The translations under genes were made by a program, and so were the position numbers. From positions 1-64,000 of the forward strand of contig WGMA01000023.1 of assembly GCA_016125285.1 (NCBI GenBank): 64,000 bases of DNA. The letters run 5' to 3'. Positions within the stretch are counted from its first letter, which is position 1, and every line of letters begins with the position of its first letter. Under the pieces are notes generated by a model that had not been told where the DNA came from, made no database searches, and saw only the letters and a program-made list of their open reading frames with translations. Below, piece by piece: positions 1 through 8,920 of this stretch. The stretch is from Phycisphaera sp. Lineage in GTDB: Bacteria > Planctomycetota > Phycisphaerae > Phycisphaerales > Zrk34.

Positions 1-1
1 C

Positions 2-197
2 TTCTGGCAGGCCGGCGGCGGATTCGACAACAACCTGTGGAACGACAAGCCGATCCTCGACGCGATCCAATACATCCACAACAACCCCGTGCGTCGCGGA
101 ATGGTCGACCGGGCGATCGACTGGCCGTGGAGCAGCGCCCAACTGGTGGGAAACGCGCGAGGAGGGCCACCTGCGGATCGACGAGTTGGAACTGTAG
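2..197 (+). pseudogene. REP-associated tyrosine transposase (Y1_Tnp), C-terminal remnant with frameshift
   Basis: The reading frame entering from the left edge contains the block IQYIHNNPVRRGMVDRAIDW followed by PWSSA, characteristic of the C-terminal half of REP-associated tyrosine transposases (single-strand HUH-type transposases that act on palindromic REP elements). After PWSSA the frame runs off into a poor tail, while the next frame gives NWWETREEGHLRIDELEL and a stop at 195-197, the usual ending of this family. One extra C in the CCC run at 138-140 accounts for the switch. The gene is cut by the window edge, so whether it was intact upstream is unknown. A sequencing error in the C run is an alternative to a real mutation. 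Confidence 0.75.
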
Positions 198-404
198 AGA
201 CGAACGTGTGATACTGATCAGGAAAGCACGACGCGTCCGATGGTGCACGGTCTACGGACCGTGGCACACCCGTTTGCGATCATCCCGTAGGGCCGACCCG
301 GGCACCCGGCCTACCTCCGCGGCGTCTTGGCCCGCATGCCGTCCATGCACGTGAGCCAGTTGGAGAAGTTGCTGCCGGAGCGATGGGAACATCACACGAC
401 ATCC

Positions 405-854
405 TCATAGGCCGATTTCATCCGGGCTCAATTTGCCATTGAAAAGCGGGCCGTTGCCAAGGATAAAGAACAACACCCGGTTTTTCGTGTGACCTCTTTT
501 CTGCTCAAGCCACTGGTTGGCGACAACCTGCTCAAACACGTCGACTGCCAATATGAACGACGGAGGGTCCGCCCTTTTCAATAAATGTGCGTCGTGCCAA
601 ATTATGGCGATCAGCGGCTTATCAAAATCTATCAGCCCACCGGAAAGTGAATCCGCAAACCCATCCCAGTTGGGATGTGGTCCCATTGGCGGGTCGGATG
701 GCAAAGCACGCGCTTCCTGAAGGAAGGATTCGCGAGACTCGGTGCTGGGCAGGGCGATGACATACCACCCAGCTTCATGGAGCCGTTGTTCCAACCTTAC
801 TTGGTGTTGGTTGGACATCAGGATGAGGCTATTGGGATTCATTTGCTCAATCAT
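405..854 (-). CDS. Barstar-like ribonuclease inhibitor (immunity protein)
   Basis: A 149-residue product if translation starts at the ATG at 854. The C-terminal two thirds resemble barstar: an NWDGFADSLSGG block (barstar has NWDALWDCLTG at the equivalent place), a hydrophobic strand LIAIIWHDAH, then a helix and a final strand NRVLFFILGNG. Barstar-family proteins bind and block the active site of secreted or delivered RNases of the barnase/RNase Sa type. The start is chosen because ATG overlaps the stop of the ribonuclease frame as ATGA (851-854), which implies translational coupling. An in-frame start at 917 would place 21 residues inside the toxin gene. The product is longer than classical barstar (about 90 aa) through an N-terminal extension. 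The role is inferred from the fold signature and context. Confidence 0.75.
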   Translation of the reverse strand: MIEQMNPNSLILMSNQHQVRLEQRLHEAGWYVIALPSTESRESFLQEARALPSDPPMGPHPNWDGFADSLSGGLIDFDKPLIAIIWHDAHLLKRADPPSFILAVDVFEQVVANQWLEQKRGHTKNRVLFFILGNGPLFNGKLSPDEIGL

Positions 855-1135
855 GGTACTTTGGGTCCCCGAATGGTAACGAACGGTGGATTGCCGGCCG
901 TCCCGTAGTGCGTCCACGTATAGTAAACCTCGCCAGTTTGGTTATCGACAACAATTCGCCGCACTCCACCCCCTGCTGTTCCCGCCGGAGGTGCCACACG
1001 ATATTCGGTGTAGGGAGAGGAGGCATACGACCCACCTGGCAGGTCGCCAGCCCAGTTCTCAAACGGGATACGCCACCTTCTCGCGGTTGGGCCAGACGGA
1101 ACCGTGCCAGCATCAATGTGCTGAAGAGTCCGCAA
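851..1135 (-). CDS. Guanyl-specific ribonuclease domain (RNase Sa/barnase type), probable toxin
   Basis: The 94-residue frame resembles the Streptomyces RNase Sa core. Glu44 in YTEYRV, Arg60 in GGGVRRIV and His76 in YYTWTHY correspond to the catalytic Glu, Arg and His of that family, so an active RNase is plausible. The TTG at 1135 is the first recognised start codon, with GAGGAAG about 11 nt upstream, but homology to the RNase Sa N-terminus (an LPAEEEAALL stretch) continues in frame upstream to about 1165. The frame stays open to 1519 with no ATG, GTG or TTG. The gene may therefore use an unusual start, or be the C-terminal tip of a larger delivered toxin that has lost its N-terminal part. 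It overlaps the barstar-like gene by ATGA. Confidence 0.68.
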   Translation of the reverse strand: MRTLQHIDAGTVPSGPTARRWRIPFENWAGDLPGGSYASSPYTEYRVAPPAGTAGGGVRRIVVDNQTGEVYYTWTHYGTAGNPPFVTIRGPKVP

Positions 1136-1191
1136 TAACGCCGCTTCTTCCTCGGCGGGCAGGCTGCCCGGAACAATCTTCGCGGGACCAA

Positions 1192-1269
1192 CTCGCGGCG
1201 GCAGTACGGTGGGGTTCGCGGAACTGACACCTCGCGGCGGCAGTACGGTGGGGTTCGCGGAACTGACAC
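1192..1269 (-). repeat. Perfect 39-bp tandem duplication in frame with the ribonuclease
   Basis: Two identical 39-bp units, 1192-1230 and 1231-1269, sit directly upstream of the ribonuclease domain. Read in the toxin frame, each unit encodes the 13 residues GVSSANPTVLPPR, so the duplication keeps the frame. The product would be a proline-rich linker if this region is translated. Confidence 0.9.
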
Positions 1270-1622
1270 CAATGGCCCGTGGCGCCAGCCCCGGGATGTG
1301 AGTGTGCGCGTGGCGAGCCTTGTAAGGGCGAAAGAGGACTGGGATCCTGCCGCCCCTTCGGGGCTCGACTGAAGCTAAGGCGTGTATTGGTGCCGGGCGC
1401 GTGACTCCAGGGCTTGCGCCCTTCGCTATTGTCTGCCGCCGCTCCGCGGCTTGCGGCGGGGTGCCTCGGCGTCGCGGTCGTCGCGCCTCGATCGTTGTCG
1501 GGGCGGGCCCCGACTCCGGCTATCCGCGTGTGCAGTAATCCGCCGGGTTGTCCGTTAGGTATCTGGCGTGGCGGTCCGTGTGGTCACGGCGGGCTATCGT
1601 CACGCTGCCGAAAGGAATAATC
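1270..1622. other. Intergenic stretch with no recognised gene
   Basis: No coding pattern is convincing here. The stretch contains a GCCCCTTCGGGGC hairpin near 1352-1364 and text typical of planctomycetal spacers. The frame of the ribonuclease remains open on the minus strand as far as a stop at 1520-1522. The plus-strand side carries the ribosome binding site GAAAGGAA (about 1610-1617) of the phosphatase gene. Confidence 0.6.
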
Positions 1623-3125
1623 ATGCCATCGAAAGAGTCTTCGCAATCGGGCGGGTTGTCGCGTCGGACGTTTATCGCGGGGGCGCCTTGCGTGGCGGCG
1701 GGGGCGCTGCTGGCGGGGGGCGGTCGGGCGCAGGCGGCGTCGGCATCCACTACCGGCGCGGCGGGCGGGAGCGCGTCGCGGCAGGCGATGGGGACGCGGG
1801 CAGGCGAGGCGAGCGACACGACGGCGAAGGTGTGGGTGCGGCTGACGCGCGGCGATCAGCGGAACGGCGACGGCGAGGAGCCGATCGGCCGGGCGAACTG
1901 GCACAAGGCGAAGGCGTACGCCGACGCGGAGGTCGACGCGTTCAAGGGCGCGTGCCCCGGCGCGGCGGGGAAGGTCCGTCTGCGGTACGGGCTGAAGGAT
2001 GACCTCAGCGACGCGGTGGCGACCGAGTGGGTCGGCGTCGACGAGGCGGGCGACTTTACGCATCAGTTCGACCTGACGGGGCTGAAGCCCGGGTCACGCT
2101 ACTACTACGAGAGTCAGACGGCCGACGCGGACGGCACGGCGCACGCGCCGCGGCGCGGGCGGTTCGACACCGCCCCGGCGGCGGACACGCCGAGCGATCT
2201 GACGTTCTGCGTGATGACGTGCCAGATGTATCACGACCGGGATCACGCGGACGGTCATCCGATCTACCCGTCGATGGGCCGACTCGATCCGCGGTTCACG
2301 TGCCTGACCGGCGACCTGGTGTACTACGACAACGAGGCGCCGAGCGCGGTGACGCCGCGGCTGGCGCGGTACCACTGGGAGCGGATGTTCAGCCTGCCGC
2401 GGCTCGTCGATTTCGTCAGCGGGTTCGGCACGTACTGGCTGAAGGACGACCACGACACGCTGAGCAACGACAGCTGGCCCGGCACGGAGATGGGCAAGCT
2501 CACCTTCGCGGAGGGTCAGCAGATCTTCCGTCAGCAGGCGCCGATGACGCACGGTGAGTCGTACCGCACGTTCCGCTGGGGGCGCGATCTGCAGGTGTGG
2601 CTGGCGGAGGGACGCGACGATCGCGCGCCGAACAAGCTGCCCGACGGGCCGGAGAAAACGATCTGGGGCGCGAAGCAGAAGGAATGGTTTTATCACACGG
2701 TGTCGCAGAGCAACGCGACGTGGAAGGTGCTGGTCAGCCCGACGCCGATGGTCGGCCCGGACCGCAAGAACAAGAACGACAACCTCGCCAACGAGCGTTA
2801 CCAGTACGAGGGCGACGAGCTGCGCCACTGGATCGCGCAGCACGCGCCGGACAACCTGTTCGTGATCTGCGGCGACCGGCACTGGCAGTACCACTCGGTG
2901 CATCCGGAGACGGGGCTCAACGAGTTTTCGGTGGGGCCCGCGTCGAACTCGCACGCGGGGGGCACGCCGGGCTACGACCCGAAGATCCACCGCTTCCACC
3001 GCGTCGAGGGCGGGTTCCTGTCGGTCGTGCTGAAGCCGAGCGGCCCGCGCGCGTCGATCGAGTTCCGCATGCACGATGTGGACGGCAAGGTGGTCTACGC
3101 GTTCGATCCGACGCGGAAGGCGTGA
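1623..3125 (+). CDS. PhoD-like alkaline phosphatase/phosphodiesterase, Tat-exported
   Basis: The 500-residue product starts at the ATG preceded by GAAAGGAA. It opens with a twin-arginine signal (LSRRTFIAGAPCVAAGALLA) and then a PhoD N-terminal fibronectin-like domain (about 45-190). The metallophosphoesterase core carries GDLVYYD (about 230), KDDHDTLSNDSW (about 275) and CGDRHWQYHS (about 415), matching the metal-binding blocks of PhoD enzymes that hydrolyse phosphodiesters and phosphomonoesters outside the cytoplasm. Longer in-frame starts upstream (from 1548) lack a ribosome binding site and would bury the signal peptide. It converges on the following gene with a 39-bp gap. The substrate cannot be told from sequence. 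Confidence 0.88.
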   Translation: MPSKESSQSGGLSRRTFIAGAPCVAAGALLAGGGRAQAASASTTGAAGGSASRQAMGTRAGEASDTTAKVWVRLTRGDQRNGDGEEPIGRANWHKAKAYADAEVDAFKGACPGAAGKVRLRYGLKDDLSDAVATEWVGVDEAGDFTHQFDLTGLKPGSRYYYESQTADADGTAHAPRRGRFDTAPAADTPSDLTFCVMTCQMYHDRDHADGHPIYPSMGRLDPRFTCLTGDLVYYDNEAPSAVTPRLARYHWERMFSLPRLVDFVSGFGTYWLKDDHDTLSNDSWPGTEMGKLTFAEGQQIFRQQAPMTHGESYRTFRWGRDLQVWLAEGRDDRAPNKLPDGPEKTIWGAKQKEWFYHTVSQSNATWKVLVSPTPMVGPDRKNKNDNLANERYQYEGDELRHWIAQHAPDNLFVICGDRHWQYHSVHPETGLNEFSVGPASNSHAGGTPGYDPKIHRFHRVEGGFLSVVLKPSGPRASIEFRMHDVDGKVVYAFDPTRKA

Positions 3126-3164
3126 CGCGCGGGCGTGACGCAGGACGCGTGCGGGCGCGGCGTG

Positions 3165-5084
3165 TCAGTCGTCGGCGATGCGGCGGGTGAGGAGTTGGCG
3201 GACCTTGGGCGTCTGGATGTCGCGCAGCAGCCGGATGGCTCGGGGGCGATCGCTCGGGACCAGCGGTTCGAGGGCGTACCACGTCATCAGGGCGAGGTTG
3301 GGGTCGTCGCGGTCGTCGTGCGTAAGCAGGGCGGCGACGATGTCCCACCGCCGGGCGGGCGGGATGCGTTGCAGTGACGAGGCGATGTGCATGCGCACGA
3401 ACGGGTTGTCGTCGAGCGCCATGCGTTCGACGCGTTGCATCATCTTCGACGACGCGTCGCCGTCCTCGAACGCGAGGCGGATGGCCCATGCGCGGAGGTG
3501 CTCGTCGGGTTCGGTCGTGAGTTCGGCGAGGATCTGTTCGTCGACGCCGCCGGTGACGTGCAGCGCCCACAGGGCGCGGAGTCGTCGGGTCGTGTCGGGG
3601 TTGTGGCGGAGCATGTCGGTCAGCGCGTCGCGGGCGTCGGGGGTGAGGGCGCCGGCGTGGGCGCGTTCCTGCAGCGTCAGGCGCGCCTCGCGCACCCACC
3701 AGTCGTTGGCGCGGAGCTGCAGCGCGACGAGTTCGCGGTCGGTCATGGTCGATAGGTCGAAGGGTTCAGGGTGCGCGACGGGTGGGTGGACGATCTTGTA
3801 GATGCGGCCGGTGTCGTGCGCGCTGCCGGCGTGGCACGGCCCGGCCTCGGACCAGTCGATGATGAAGACGCCGCCGTCGGGCCCGTACTTCATGTCGACG
3901 CCGCGGTACCAGGGGTCGGGCTGTCTGGCGAAGGTGTCGCCGTGCGAGGCGACGTAGCCGGACTTCGATCGCGTGATCACGTCGCGGTTGATCAGGCGTC
4001 CGTGCAGGTTGAGCAGGTAGACGTGGTTTCGGAAGGCGTCGGGCCAGTTGTCGCCGAGGTAGATCATCGCGCCGGTGTGCGCGTGCCCGCCGTCGGCGGC
4101 GGTGTGTTTGTCGGTGGTGTAGTGCCTGTGATCGGCGCAGGACGTCATGTACTCGTAGACGTAGGGGTTGGCGTCGTCGCCGTACCAGCGTTGGAGGCAG
4201 AAGCCGGGCAGGACGTACCAGAGGTAATCGGTCACGGAGTTGGTGACGAACATCTGTCCGTGATCGTCGAAGTCGAATCCCCAGGGGTTGGTCATGCCGC
4301 GTGCGATGACTTCGAATCGGCGTGTGACGGGGTGATAGCGCCAGACGCCGACGTTGCAGAAGGTGCGTGTTGCGTCGGGGTCGCCGGGCCGACCGACGAG
4401 CGATTCGCAGAAGATGCCCTGCTCGCCGTAGAGCCAGCCGTCGGGTCCCCAGGTCAGGCCGTGGAAGAGGTGGTGGTCTTTCGGGGTCCACCCGTCGAGG
4501 AGCGTGACGGGCGGGCCGTCGGGCTGGTCGTCGGCGTCGGCGTCGGGGACGAACAGCAGTTTGGGCGCCGCGCAAAGCCACACGCCGCCGAAGCCGACGG
4601 CGATGCCGGTCAGGTTGGAGACGTTATCGAGGAACACCTTGCGTGTATCGAACACGCCGTCGCCGTCGGTGTCCTCGAAGATCAGCACGCGGTCGGTGTG
4701 GGCGTCGCGTTCCCAGATGCCGTACGAGTGGCACTCGGCGACCCACAGCCTGCCGCGGTGATCGAACGCGAGGGCGATGGGCTGGGTCACGTCGGGCTCG
4801 GAGGCGAAGGCCGTGGCGACGAAGCCCTCGGGCAGGCTCATCTCCGACGCCGCACGCGACGCGGACATCAGCGGCGGCGGGGGTGGCGGCGGTGGTGTGG
4901 GGTGGGGTATCGGGTCGGGCGGACGAAACGCGATCGACGACGCGGCGTTTCGCAGGTCCGACCACCGCCCGGCGTTGCCGCTCAGCCAGACCCACGTCGA
5001 ACACACGATCACCGCGCCCAGCGTCAACCCGAGCACGGTCACGCGTGTCCGCTTCGTGCGATCGGGCGGGCCTGACCGGTTCAT
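3165..5084 (-). CDS. PVC-type membrane-bound dehydrogenase (glucose/sorbosone dehydrogenase-like) with HEAT-like tail
   Basis: A 639-residue protein starting with a positively charged N-terminus and one transmembrane segment (about 13-35), then a proline-rich linker (PHPTPPPPPPPP). The main domain is a beta-propeller of the planctomycetal dehydrogenase type with LPEGFVATAFASEP, LAFDHRGRLWVAECHSYG, VLIFEDTDGDGVFD, NPWGFDFDDHGQMFVTNS and YGPDGGVFIIDWSEAGPCH. The C-terminal 200 residues resemble alpha-helical HEAT-like repeats. Many relatives end in a cytochrome c domain; no CxxCH is seen here. Such proteins are expected to be periplasmic and to oxidise sugars or related compounds, but the substrate is unknown. 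A paralogue lies at 27057-28928. Confidence 0.85.
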   Translation of the reverse strand: MNRSGPPDRTKRTRVTVLGLTLGAVIVCSTWVWLSGNAGRWSDLRNAASSIAFRPPDPIPHPTPPPPPPPPLMSASRAASEMSLPEGFVATAFASEPDVTQPIALAFDHRGRLWVAECHSYGIWERDAHTDRVLIFEDTDGDGVFDTRKVFLDNVSNLTGIAVGFGGVWLCAAPKLLFVPDADADDQPDGPPVTLLDGWTPKDHHLFHGLTWGPDGWLYGEQGIFCESLVGRPGDPDATRTFCNVGVWRYHPVTRRFEVIARGMTNPWGFDFDDHGQMFVTNSVTDYLWYVLPGFCLQRWYGDDANPYVYEYMTSCADHRHYTTDKHTAADGGHAHTGAMIYLGDNWPDAFRNHVYLLNLHGRLINRDVITRSKSGYVASHGDTFARQPDPWYRGVDMKYGPDGGVFIIDWSEAGPCHAGSAHDTGRIYKIVHPPVAHPEPFDLSTMTDRELVALQLRANDWWVREARLTLQERAHAGALTPDARDALTDMLRHNPDTTRRLRALWALHVTGGVDEQILAELTTEPDEHLRAWAIRLAFEDGDASSKMMQRVERMALDDNPFVRMHIASSLQRIPPARRWDIVAALLTHDDRDDPNLALMTWYALEPLVPSDRPRAIRLLRDIQTPKVRQLLTRRIADD

Positions 5085-5240
5085 GCCGACAGCTTAGCAC
5101 AACGCCCCGACGCGACCGCGCGTCGTCGGTCGTTTCTCGGACATGCCAGTTCAGCGGTGGATTCTGTCGTCATTGACACAGCGGATTCGGTTAGGGTGGG
5201 GGTGGGCGTGGTCAAGTGAACTCAGCGAGGATGATGATCG

Positions 5241-5810
5241 ATGGACCATATTGAATACATCGTCGGCGGCGTGATCGCCGTCGTGGTGATCGCGATCGTG
5301 GCTTACTACGCGGCGCGGATGCTGAAGGGAGCGGTGCGGCTCGACCTCGGCGATCGCACGGCGTTCCGGTCGAACGAGCCGATCGAGGGCCGGGTCAGCC
5401 TTGAGCTCAAGAAGGCGTCGCGCGGCCTGCTGAAGGTGGCGGTCGTCGGCGAACGCGAGGTCCGCCAGAGGCGGTCGAACAGCAACGACACGACGAGCTG
5501 GCAGGAGTTCTACCGCAGCGACCAGGTGCTCGAAGATCGGCGGGACTTCCCGGCGGGCTTTACGCGGCACTACGACATCGATCTGGTCGCGCCGACGGCG
5601 TCGACGGTCGGCGGCGGCGTGGGAGAGGCGGTGAGCGACATGATCGACTCGTCGTCGATCCCCGATGGATTCAAGAAGATCGCCCGCGCCGCGGTGTCGA
5701 CGGCGAGCCGATCGTACGGCAGGACGCGCTGGAAGGTGGAGGTCCGCTTCGACGCGACGGGCGTGGATCTCTACACGTCGCGGAAGATCGGGCTGACGCT
5801 GACGGACTAG
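5241..5810 (+). CDS. Membrane-anchored protein with possible arrestin/Spo0M-like fold
   Basis: A 189-residue product with one N-terminal transmembrane helix (about 7-27, IVGGVIAVVVIAIVAYYAA). The soluble part opens with GAVRLDLGDRTAFRSNEPIEG then RVSLELKKASRGLLKVAVVG, a strand pattern reminiscent of arrestin or Spo0M-like beta-sandwich proteins, and ends VRFDATGVDLYTSRKIGLTL. The start ATG has GAGG about 10 nt upstream. It stands alone between convergent and divergent neighbours. The fold suggestion is weak; no enzymatic motif is visible. Confidence 0.6.
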   Translation: MDHIEYIVGGVIAVVVIAIVAYYAARMLKGAVRLDLGDRTAFRSNEPIEGRVSLELKKASRGLLKVAVVGEREVRQRRSNSNDTTSWQEFYRSDQVLEDRRDFPAGFTRHYDIDLVAPTASTVGGGVGEAVSDMIDSSSIPDGFKKIARAAVSTASRSYGRTRWKVEVRFDATGVDLYTSRKIGLTLTD

Positions 5811-5825
5811 GGAACGTCGCGGGTC

Positions 5826-7166
5826 TTACTCGCTGCCGCCTTGCTTCCACGCGGCGAGGTACTGGCGGTCGGCTTCGCACAGGCGGTCCTCGTCGACGCG
5901 CACCGGCCCGCCGGCGCGACGGTTCAGCAGCACCTTGCCGTCCTTGAACTCCACCACGCGGGCCTCGAACTTCAGGCCCTTGACCGACGTCCACTGCCGG
6001 TACTCGCTGGCGGGCGACTCGGCCGCGCCGCCACCGCCGGGCGCGGCGGCGTCGGGTTTCGACGCCACGGCCTGCGTCTGCGCGCCGAGCAGCTCGACCA
6101 TCGCCTTGCCCATCTCCTCGCCGACGTTCATGTACGTCTCGGCGTTGCCGTTGTAGTGAGCGTTCGACGAGCCGCCGAGGCAGACCGGCTTCGTGTAGAC
6201 CGTCGCGACGTTGCCCTTGAACTGCGGGTACTTGCCGGAGCGTCCGTCGACCGCCATCTGCGCCTCGAGGATCTTGCCCTCGGTGCCGCCCGCGCCCTTG
6301 GCGGTCTGCCCGAGCGTGGCGCAGACGAACTTGGCGTTGGGCGCGTCGAAGTCCTTGCGGAGCGATTCGATGAACGCGACGAGGTTCTGCTCGTACCGCG
6401 CGGCGAGCCCGGCGTCGTAGCGGTCCTTGTCGCCCTGCCAGAAGAAGAAGCCGGCCACCTCGTAGCCCTTGGCGCCGGGGTAGTACTTGTCCAGCTCCGA
6501 CAGCACCTTCTTCGCGTTGGCGATGTCGCCGTCGTACTGCGTGCCGGCGTACCAGCCGCCGCTCTTGTCCGGCTGCGTGCCCTTCTCCCAGCGCATCGGC
6601 GATTCCTTGTAACCGGCGTAGACCCACGTCTTGCCCTTGTCCTGGAACTCGAAGCCCTTGCTGCCCGGCGGCAGCAGGTCCCAGCCCAGGCTGCGATTGC
6701 CGATGCAGCTCTTGAGGATCATCACGGGCGCGTCGACGGCTTCGCCGACGTAGGCGCCGATGCCGTACTCCGGGCCGATCGTGCCGCCCTTGATCGTCAT
6801 CCATTCGTTGTTGAACTGCTTCATCGCGCCCGTGCCGCTGCCCATCACGCGGACGTAGCGGACGTCCTTGCGCTCGGTCCAGTTCCCGGCGTCGTCGACG
6901 AGGTACGGGTACTTGCCGTTCTTCACCGCGTTCTTCAGCGAGCCCTCGTCCTTGCCCTTGTTGGCGTCGACGTGGCCCATGCCGACCATGTTCGACTGCC
7001 CCAGCAGGATGTACACCTGCACGGGCTTGGACATGTCGGCGGGCTTGCCGTCGGGGTCGGGCAGGTCGGCGGCGACGGCGACGGCGGCGAACGCGGACAC
7101 GAGGGCCGCGGCGACCAGAGCGGCGGCGTGGATCGATCGGGTACGGCGGTGCGGGTGCGTGTTCAT
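5826..7166 (-). CDS. Secreted sialate O-acetylesterase-like protein (SASA/CE6 type) with C-terminal SHD1-like domain
   Basis: A 446-residue exported protein with a signal peptide (AALVAAALVSAFAAVAVAA). The domain from about 45 begins VQVYILLGQSNMVGMG, the catalytic Ser block (GQSN) of carbohydrate esterases that deacetylate sialic acids or xylan. FFFWQGDKDRYD resembles the later WxQGExD block and HYNGNAETYMNVGEEM carries the family His. After a Gly/Ala linker the last 55 residues (RQWTSVKGLKFEARVVEFKD, then VLLNRR) look like the SLA1-homology SHD1 domain common in planctomycetal exported proteins. The start at 7166 is chosen because the signal peptide begins there; the frame is open far upstream but without coding character. 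Confidence 0.85.
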   Translation of the reverse strand: MNTHPHRRTRSIHAAALVAAALVSAFAAVAVAADLPDPDGKPADMSKPVQVYILLGQSNMVGMGHVDANKGKDEGSLKNAVKNGKYPYLVDDAGNWTERKDVRYVRVMGSGTGAMKQFNNEWMTIKGGTIGPEYGIGAYVGEAVDAPVMILKSCIGNRSLGWDLLPPGSKGFEFQDKGKTWVYAGYKESPMRWEKGTQPDKSGGWYAGTQYDGDIANAKKVLSELDKYYPGAKGYEVAGFFFWQGDKDRYDAGLAARYEQNLVAFIESLRKDFDAPNAKFVCATLGQTAKGAGGTEGKILEAQMAVDGRSGKYPQFKGNVATVYTKPVCLGGSSNAHYNGNAETYMNVGEEMGKAMVELLGAQTQAVASKPDAAAPGGGGAAESPASEYRQWTSVKGLKFEARVVEFKDGKVLLNRRAGGPVRVDEDRLCEADRQYLAAWKQGGSE

Positions 7167-7355
7167 CGTTGGCTGATCTCTCGGTGAGATTCGGGGTGGG
7201 TGTGTGCTTACGGGCACTGTAGGCATCGAAGGCGGCGAATTCGGGCAAAGTTTTGGCGGATTCGGTTTGCATCGCGCCATGGTCGGACGCCCCTTCGCGG
7301 CGCGGGTGGTATAGACTGAGCGGGTACGGATCACCGCAAACGGGCACGACTCCTG

Positions 7356-8912
7356 ATGACACACCCCACCGATCGTTTTTCGTGTACGCGCGCCGGTTCT
7401 CGGCTGCGCACCTTCATGTGGATCGCCGTCCTCGCCGCGTCGGCGTCGACGGCCCTCGGCGCGGACGCGCCCGCCGACGGCGTCGCCGCGATCAAAGCGC
7501 TGCCGATCGATCACGGGCAGATCACCTTCGCCGAGCACTCCGACGCGCCGACGACGACGCTGCCGGGCGGACATGAGATGAAGAACCTGCCGCCGCGCAC
7601 GATGGTCAGGCTCGTGCTGCATCCCGCGGAGGGATCGAACATCAACGTCGAGGTCTGGCTGCCCGACGCGGCGAAGTGGAACGGCAAGTTCATCGGCCTC
7701 GGCAACGGCGGGGCGGCGGGGCACATCAACCCCGCGTGGTTCGTCGGCTACGTCCAGGGCGGATACGCCGTGGCGACCACCGACATGGGCACCGCGCCCA
7801 ACGCGATGTCCGGCGTCGGCAACAAAGAAGTATGGAAAGACTTCGGCTACCGCGCCACGCACCTCATGACCGTCGTCGGCAAGCAGGTCACCCGCGCGTG
7901 CTTCGGCAGGGACCCCGAGCTGTCGTACTTCAACGGCGGGTCCACCGGTGGGCAGCAGGCGCTGCAGGAGGCGCAACGCTACCCCGAGGACTACGACGGC
8001 ATCATCGCCAACATCCCCGCGCACTGCCGCACGCCGCTGCACGCGTATTTCCTGTGGAACGACCAGATCCTCCGCCGCACGCCCTTCACGCGCGAGCAGC
8101 AGGACAACGTGATCCGCGCGGGCACGGAGTACATGGCCTCACGCGAGATCCCGCAGACCGCGGGCAAGCTCGTGTCCGACCCGCGCTGCACCAGCCAGGA
8201 CATCGAGGCGGTGATCGCGCTCGCCCGCGCGAAGGACCCGACGCTGACCGACGCCCACGCCGAGGCGCTGCGTAAACTCTTCGACGGCCCGCGACACGCC
8301 GTCACCGGCGAGCGCATCTTCTGCGGCATCCCGTTCGGCGCGTCGTTCGACATCGCCCACGGCCACCTCTACCTGTTCAACTGGGTGTTCGGCGCGGACA
8401 AGGACCTGATGACGATCGATTGGGGCAAGGACATCGACACGTACACCGCCGCGCTCGCCCCGTACCTCAACGCCGAGAACGCCGACCTGAGTAAGTTCAA
8501 CGCGCGCGGCGGCAAGCTGATCATGATCTCCGGCTCCGCCGACTCGTGCGTGCCGTACACCGCGTCGCTCGACTACTACGAACGCGTCACCGAGCAGTGC
8601 GGCTCGCTCGACAAGGCCCGGTCGTTCATCCGCCTCTACATCGTCCCCGGCATGAGCCACGGCCCAGGCCCCGGCATCAACCGCCTGCCCAACATGCTCG
8701 GCCTCGTCATGCACTGGCGCGAAACCGGCGAAGCCCCCGACCGCATCCAGGCCCAACGCGTCACCAACGGCAAGACCGAGATCGACATCCCGCTGTTCCC
8801 GTACCCCGCCAAGACGGGCTACACCGAGGCGAAGGGCTTCGAACGCATCGACGGGCCGAGGCGCGGCGTGGATCGCATCGCCGAAAGGTTCCGGCCGAAG
8901 GCGGCGGAGTGA
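7356..8912 (+). CDS. Tannase/feruloyl esterase family protein, secreted
   Basis: A 518-residue product with an N-terminal hydrophobic signal (FMWIAVLAASASTALGA). It shows the tannase/feruloyl esterase arrangement: oxyanion and Ser block NGGSTGGQQALQ (Ser196), an acidic residue in SGSADSCVPY (Asp396), and PGMSHGPGP (His435), forming the alpha/beta-hydrolase triad. These enzymes cleave ester bonds of gallate or hydroxycinnamates, here presumably outside the cytoplasm. It is divergent from the acetylesterase-like gene, so both genes may share the 189-bp control region. It ends 8 bp before the convergent small gene. Confidence 0.87.
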   Translation: MTHPTDRFSCTRAGSRLRTFMWIAVLAASASTALGADAPADGVAAIKALPIDHGQITFAEHSDAPTTTLPGGHEMKNLPPRTMVRLVLHPAEGSNINVEVWLPDAAKWNGKFIGLGNGGAAGHINPAWFVGYVQGGYAVATTDMGTAPNAMSGVGNKEVWKDFGYRATHLMTVVGKQVTRACFGRDPELSYFNGGSTGGQQALQEAQRYPEDYDGIIANIPAHCRTPLHAYFLWNDQILRRTPFTREQQDNVIRAGTEYMASREIPQTAGKLVSDPRCTSQDIEAVIALARAKDPTLTDAHAEALRKLFDGPRHAVTGERIFCGIPFGASFDIAHGHLYLFNWVFGADKDLMTIDWGKDIDTYTAALAPYLNAENADLSKFNARGGKLIMISGSADSCVPYTASLDYYERVTEQCGSLDKARSFIRLYIVPGMSHGPGPGINRLPNMLGLVMHWRETGEAPDRIQAQRVTNGKTEIDIPLFPYPAKTGYTEAKGFERIDGPRRGVDRIAERFRPKAAE

Positions 8913-8920
8913 GGTTGTTG

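Noticed and set aside
847-1272. 141-codon minus-strand frame overlapping the ribonuclease
   Set aside because: Different frame from the catalytic Glu/Arg/His pattern; its N-terminus is just the 39-bp duplication read out of frame.
4872-4912. G-rich run considered as a G-quadruplex regulatory site
   Set aside because: It is the proline codon run of the linker in the first dehydrogenase (PTPPPPPPPP) and is well inside the gene.
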